From Panax quinquefolius (Eukaryota; Streptophyta; Magnoliopsida; Apiales; Araliaceae), in NCBI GenBank assembly GCA_020205615.1, contig CM035170.1, positions 31,248,123 to 31,312,122 on the forward strand: a stretch of DNA of 64,000 nucleotides, read 5' to 3'. Each line of letters begins with the position of its first letter. The first letter of the stretch is position 1. Below, one piece after another: positions 61,842 to 64,000 of the stretch. A model generated the notes under the pieces. It was not told the DNA's origin. It ran no database searches and saw nothing but the letters and a program-made list of their open reading frames with translations. Both the position numbers and the translations under genes were made by a program.

Positions 61842-62345
61842 CTACTGGAAATCCTTATGAAAACTCCTATGTATATAGAACATCCTCCCTATCTTTTGTT
61901 TCTTGGTCTTTAGCTCCTGCCTAAGCTCAAAGACCTCTTGTTTTAGCTCATGGACCTTATCCTTGGCTAAAACTCTCTCGTCATGTTTATGCTCCCACAT
62001 CGACTCCACATCTGTCTTATCTTCCAAGACAGCATGAAGTCCTTCTTTCAGCTCCTTCACTTCCTTACAATACTGGATGTTTCTATCCAATACTTCCATG
62101 AACAGTGCTTTTATTGACTCCCCCGGAGTCATCTCTTCCTCAGGTGCTATGGGGTTAAAAGACACCACCTCTACCTCCTCTTCAGAAATGCCATAAGGTC
62201 ATAAGGTCTAGGCTCTCTGAGTCTCCAGACTCAACTATCACCACTTCAGGCTCTATTGCTATAGGATTCGGTATAATCTCTACTTGATTCACTGACCCTT
62301 CACTGACTACATGTATATCCCTATACATTTCATTTCCTCCTGACA
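61842..62345 (-). pseudogene. Extra ORF between primer site and gag in the chromovirus
   Basis: An ATG at 62345 (MSGGNEMYRDIHVVSEGS) opens an acidic segment. A frame change at a doubled 8-bp word (ACCTTATG twice, about 62192-62208) leads into a frame that reads IAPEEEMTPGESIKALFMEV, then a heptad-rich, charged stretch (VKELKEGLHAVLEDK, KVHELKQEVFELRQELKTKK). It looks like an acidic N-terminus followed by a coiled coil. This is ahead of gag, where most Ty3 elements have only leader sequence. I know no function for it. Confidence 0.5.
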
Positions 62346-62512
62346 TCTATAATAAAACAAATAGTTTGATTAGTACACGTTAGTAGAATAATAAAAACAC
62401 ATAACAAATATAATGCATTTTTATAGGGTTAATTTCCATCTTTTATTTATTTGACTTTTCTTAAGGTTATGACTTAAGGTTCTAATCCCCCCCTTAAGTT
62501 TTATAACCTAAT

Positions 62513-62524
62513 GCTTTGATACCA
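62513..62524 (-). other. Primer-binding site of the large chromovirus
   Basis: TGGTATCAAAGC on the minus strand, three bases from the LTR border; same one-mismatch form as at 2033-2044. Confidence 0.8.
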
Positions 62525-62527
62525 ACC

Positions 62528-64000
62528 TGTGATGCCCCCAAATCTGGGTATCTTCTAACCTGGTATATGGTGCTACACGGTGCTACAGTTCACACATACA
62601 TTCAATTGAAATGCCTCAAAAGAACGAATATGTCTTATATATATATATATATATTCCAAAACAATATTCCCTTCCCATGTTCTTTATAACCAATACATAA
62701 GTTCTTTGTCATAATATCAAATACATTACAACATTAAACCTATACTATTACATGTATAGCTCAATCTGGCCTCTTTTTAGCCTTTCCTTTATCTTTACCG
62801 GATCCTTCGGTCCGTTAGGTCTTAGCTGCATTCATATGGTTCAAGCAAGAGTGAGCATAACTAGCTCAGCAAGTACAAAAATTACAACTAAATAGCATGC
62901 TTGAAACATAGGAATCGTACATCTTCAATAACTGAACAATAGTTATGAAGTACTATCGATAATTCAAAATAGCAATTCTCTTTTCCTTCAAAACGTTTTA
63001 CAATGACAATTTCAGTAAAACATCAATTCCGGTCCAAGACCATGAGCATTTCATACTTTCTTTGAAAAGGACAACCTAACACTAAGTCCGTAAGTCCGTC
63101 ATATCTTACGAGCATGTCTAGGTGATCAACCTATAGTACTCTATGTTGATCAACACTACATTCGTTAAACGTATGTACGTTTAAGTTGTGGCAACCTCAC
63201 GTGCCTGTCGTTTAACGACAAAACATTTTAGCATACTAAGTCTTCATTTGAAAACCACACCAACATAGTTTGGTAAAACATCGACAATACTTTGATAGAT
63301 TTTAAGAAATCCAATATATCGTAAGTCTAGCCGAAAGAATTGGCTTTGACTTCATCATACATCAATTCATGTGTAAGATTACATGAATCACAAAGCTTGT
63401 CCAGATTGAACTGAAACAAGGGTTAGAACACTTGCCTTCAGCTCTGCTACTGTTATTACACGTTCACTTTAAGTCTTTAAGGTCTCTAAAGTATATAATC
63501 ACATAATATAACACATTAGGTCATGAATAAACATACATGGTTCCTAATGAATCTTACCCTTCTTCTCAATCAATCATGACTTAGACTATTTATTATTGGT
63601 TATAGCTTATCACATTACATTGTCATTACGTTCATGTTCGATTTGTTATCTCCAACCTTTAGTTATCATACGTAAGGTTTAACAATGTCTTAAATAATGT
63701 TACATTAAGTTATATTTCATTATTAATCAGTTTTACTTTCTTTCTTTACTTATAAACTTTCCTTACTATGCAATCCTTAAAAGGTGTGTTTGCGCGTGAA
63801 ACTCCAATGAGTGATGGCTTTCTACATATGCAAGGCGGTACCCACCTTCTGCACACCGTAAATTTTTATAGACTTTTTCTAATGTGAGATTCTCGGGCTC
63901 ATAACTTCTTCATATAAGTCTGAATTGGCTCATTCAAAAGCCGTTAGTTCACAAATCACATACTCTATGTGTTCATGTAAGAATTTTACATTTTCGACTT
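62528..64000 (-). repeat. 5' LTR of the large chromovirus, cut by window end
   Basis: Starts TGTGATGCCCCC on the + strand and matches the left LTR (see 31930-40770) for nearly its whole visible length, for example TTCATATGGTTCAAG and AACATTTTAGCATACT. It lacks about 60-70 bp that the left copy has near 38735-38795. A (TA)n run is at about 62637-62654. It continues beyond the window. Confidence 0.9.

Larger units (their letters stand above)
40771..62527 (-). mobile_element. Internal region of a large Ty3 chromovirus carrying two nested insertions
   Basis: Minus-strand order: primer site (62513-62524), coiled-coil ORF, gag, zinc knuckles, protease, RT, RNase H, integrase, chromodomain-like end, purine tract (about 40771-40782). 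It is split by a hAT element (57614-59480) in RT and by a Sirevirus (42484-56689) in RNase H. At both sites the coding sequence resumes across the duplicated target. Without the insertions the internal region is about 5.7 kb, normal for the group. Confidence 0.93.

Overview
The window is nuclear DNA of a flowering plant, most likely a eudicot: split genes with plant-type introns, an AT-rich background, and nested plant retrotransposons. I cannot name the species. Only two host genes are supported. One is a CFL1-like WW/EAR protein gene at 8217-8991 (+, two exons). The other is a ZYP1-type gene for the synaptonemal-complex transverse filament at 11686-21639 (-, about 19 exons), which I rebuilt exon by exon from splice sites and phase. 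Everything else is mobile DNA or its remains. 

Layout. 1-4552: the 5' end of a Ty3/gypsy element on the minus strand (RT start, protease, gag, primer site, 2.5-kb LTR) inserted in a Stowaway MITE. 4553-8100: MITE-rich spacer with a back-to-back inverted Stowaway pair and a separate TIR MITE. 8217-8991: CFL1-like gene. 9453-9799: Stowaway. 11686-21639: ZYP1, with a 1.7-kb intron holding decayed MITEs and a 1.1-kb intron holding a CA/TA microsatellite. 22334-23978: a 1.65-kb MULE with a perfect 9-bp target duplication and a captured alpha/beta-hydrolase fragment (Pack-MULE). 24429-29303: three nested layers, a hAT-like remnant split by an internally deleted chromovirus that is itself split by a solo LTR. 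29304-31930: decayed LTR-like sequence. About 31930 to beyond 64000: one large minus-strand Ty3 chromovirus. Its left LTR (to 40770) holds an Athila/Tat-type non-autonomous element. Its coding part holds a 14.2-kb Sirevirus-type Copia element (42484-56689, which contains another solo LTR) and a 1.87-kb hAT element (57614-59480) carrying a fragment of a MATE transporter gene. 

Target-site duplications support most of the nesting: ATCAT, CTTGT, AACTC, TAAAAATTA, and near-matches TTCTA/TTCTT and GCAATGGG/ACAATGGG. The retroelement genes are mostly broken by stops, frameshifts or lost catalytic residues. 

The main points for a second look are: (1) ZYP1 has a tandem duplication that doubles a C-terminal coding exon, and a separate partial duplication of exon 3 that leaves no simple intact reading of that exon; (2) two unrelated DNA transposons have each captured a host gene fragment; (3) the Sirevirus carries a CTACGAT motif scattered through LTR, spacers and 3' ORFs, condensed into a 40-bp tandem array. 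I found no new defence, signalling or metabolic system.
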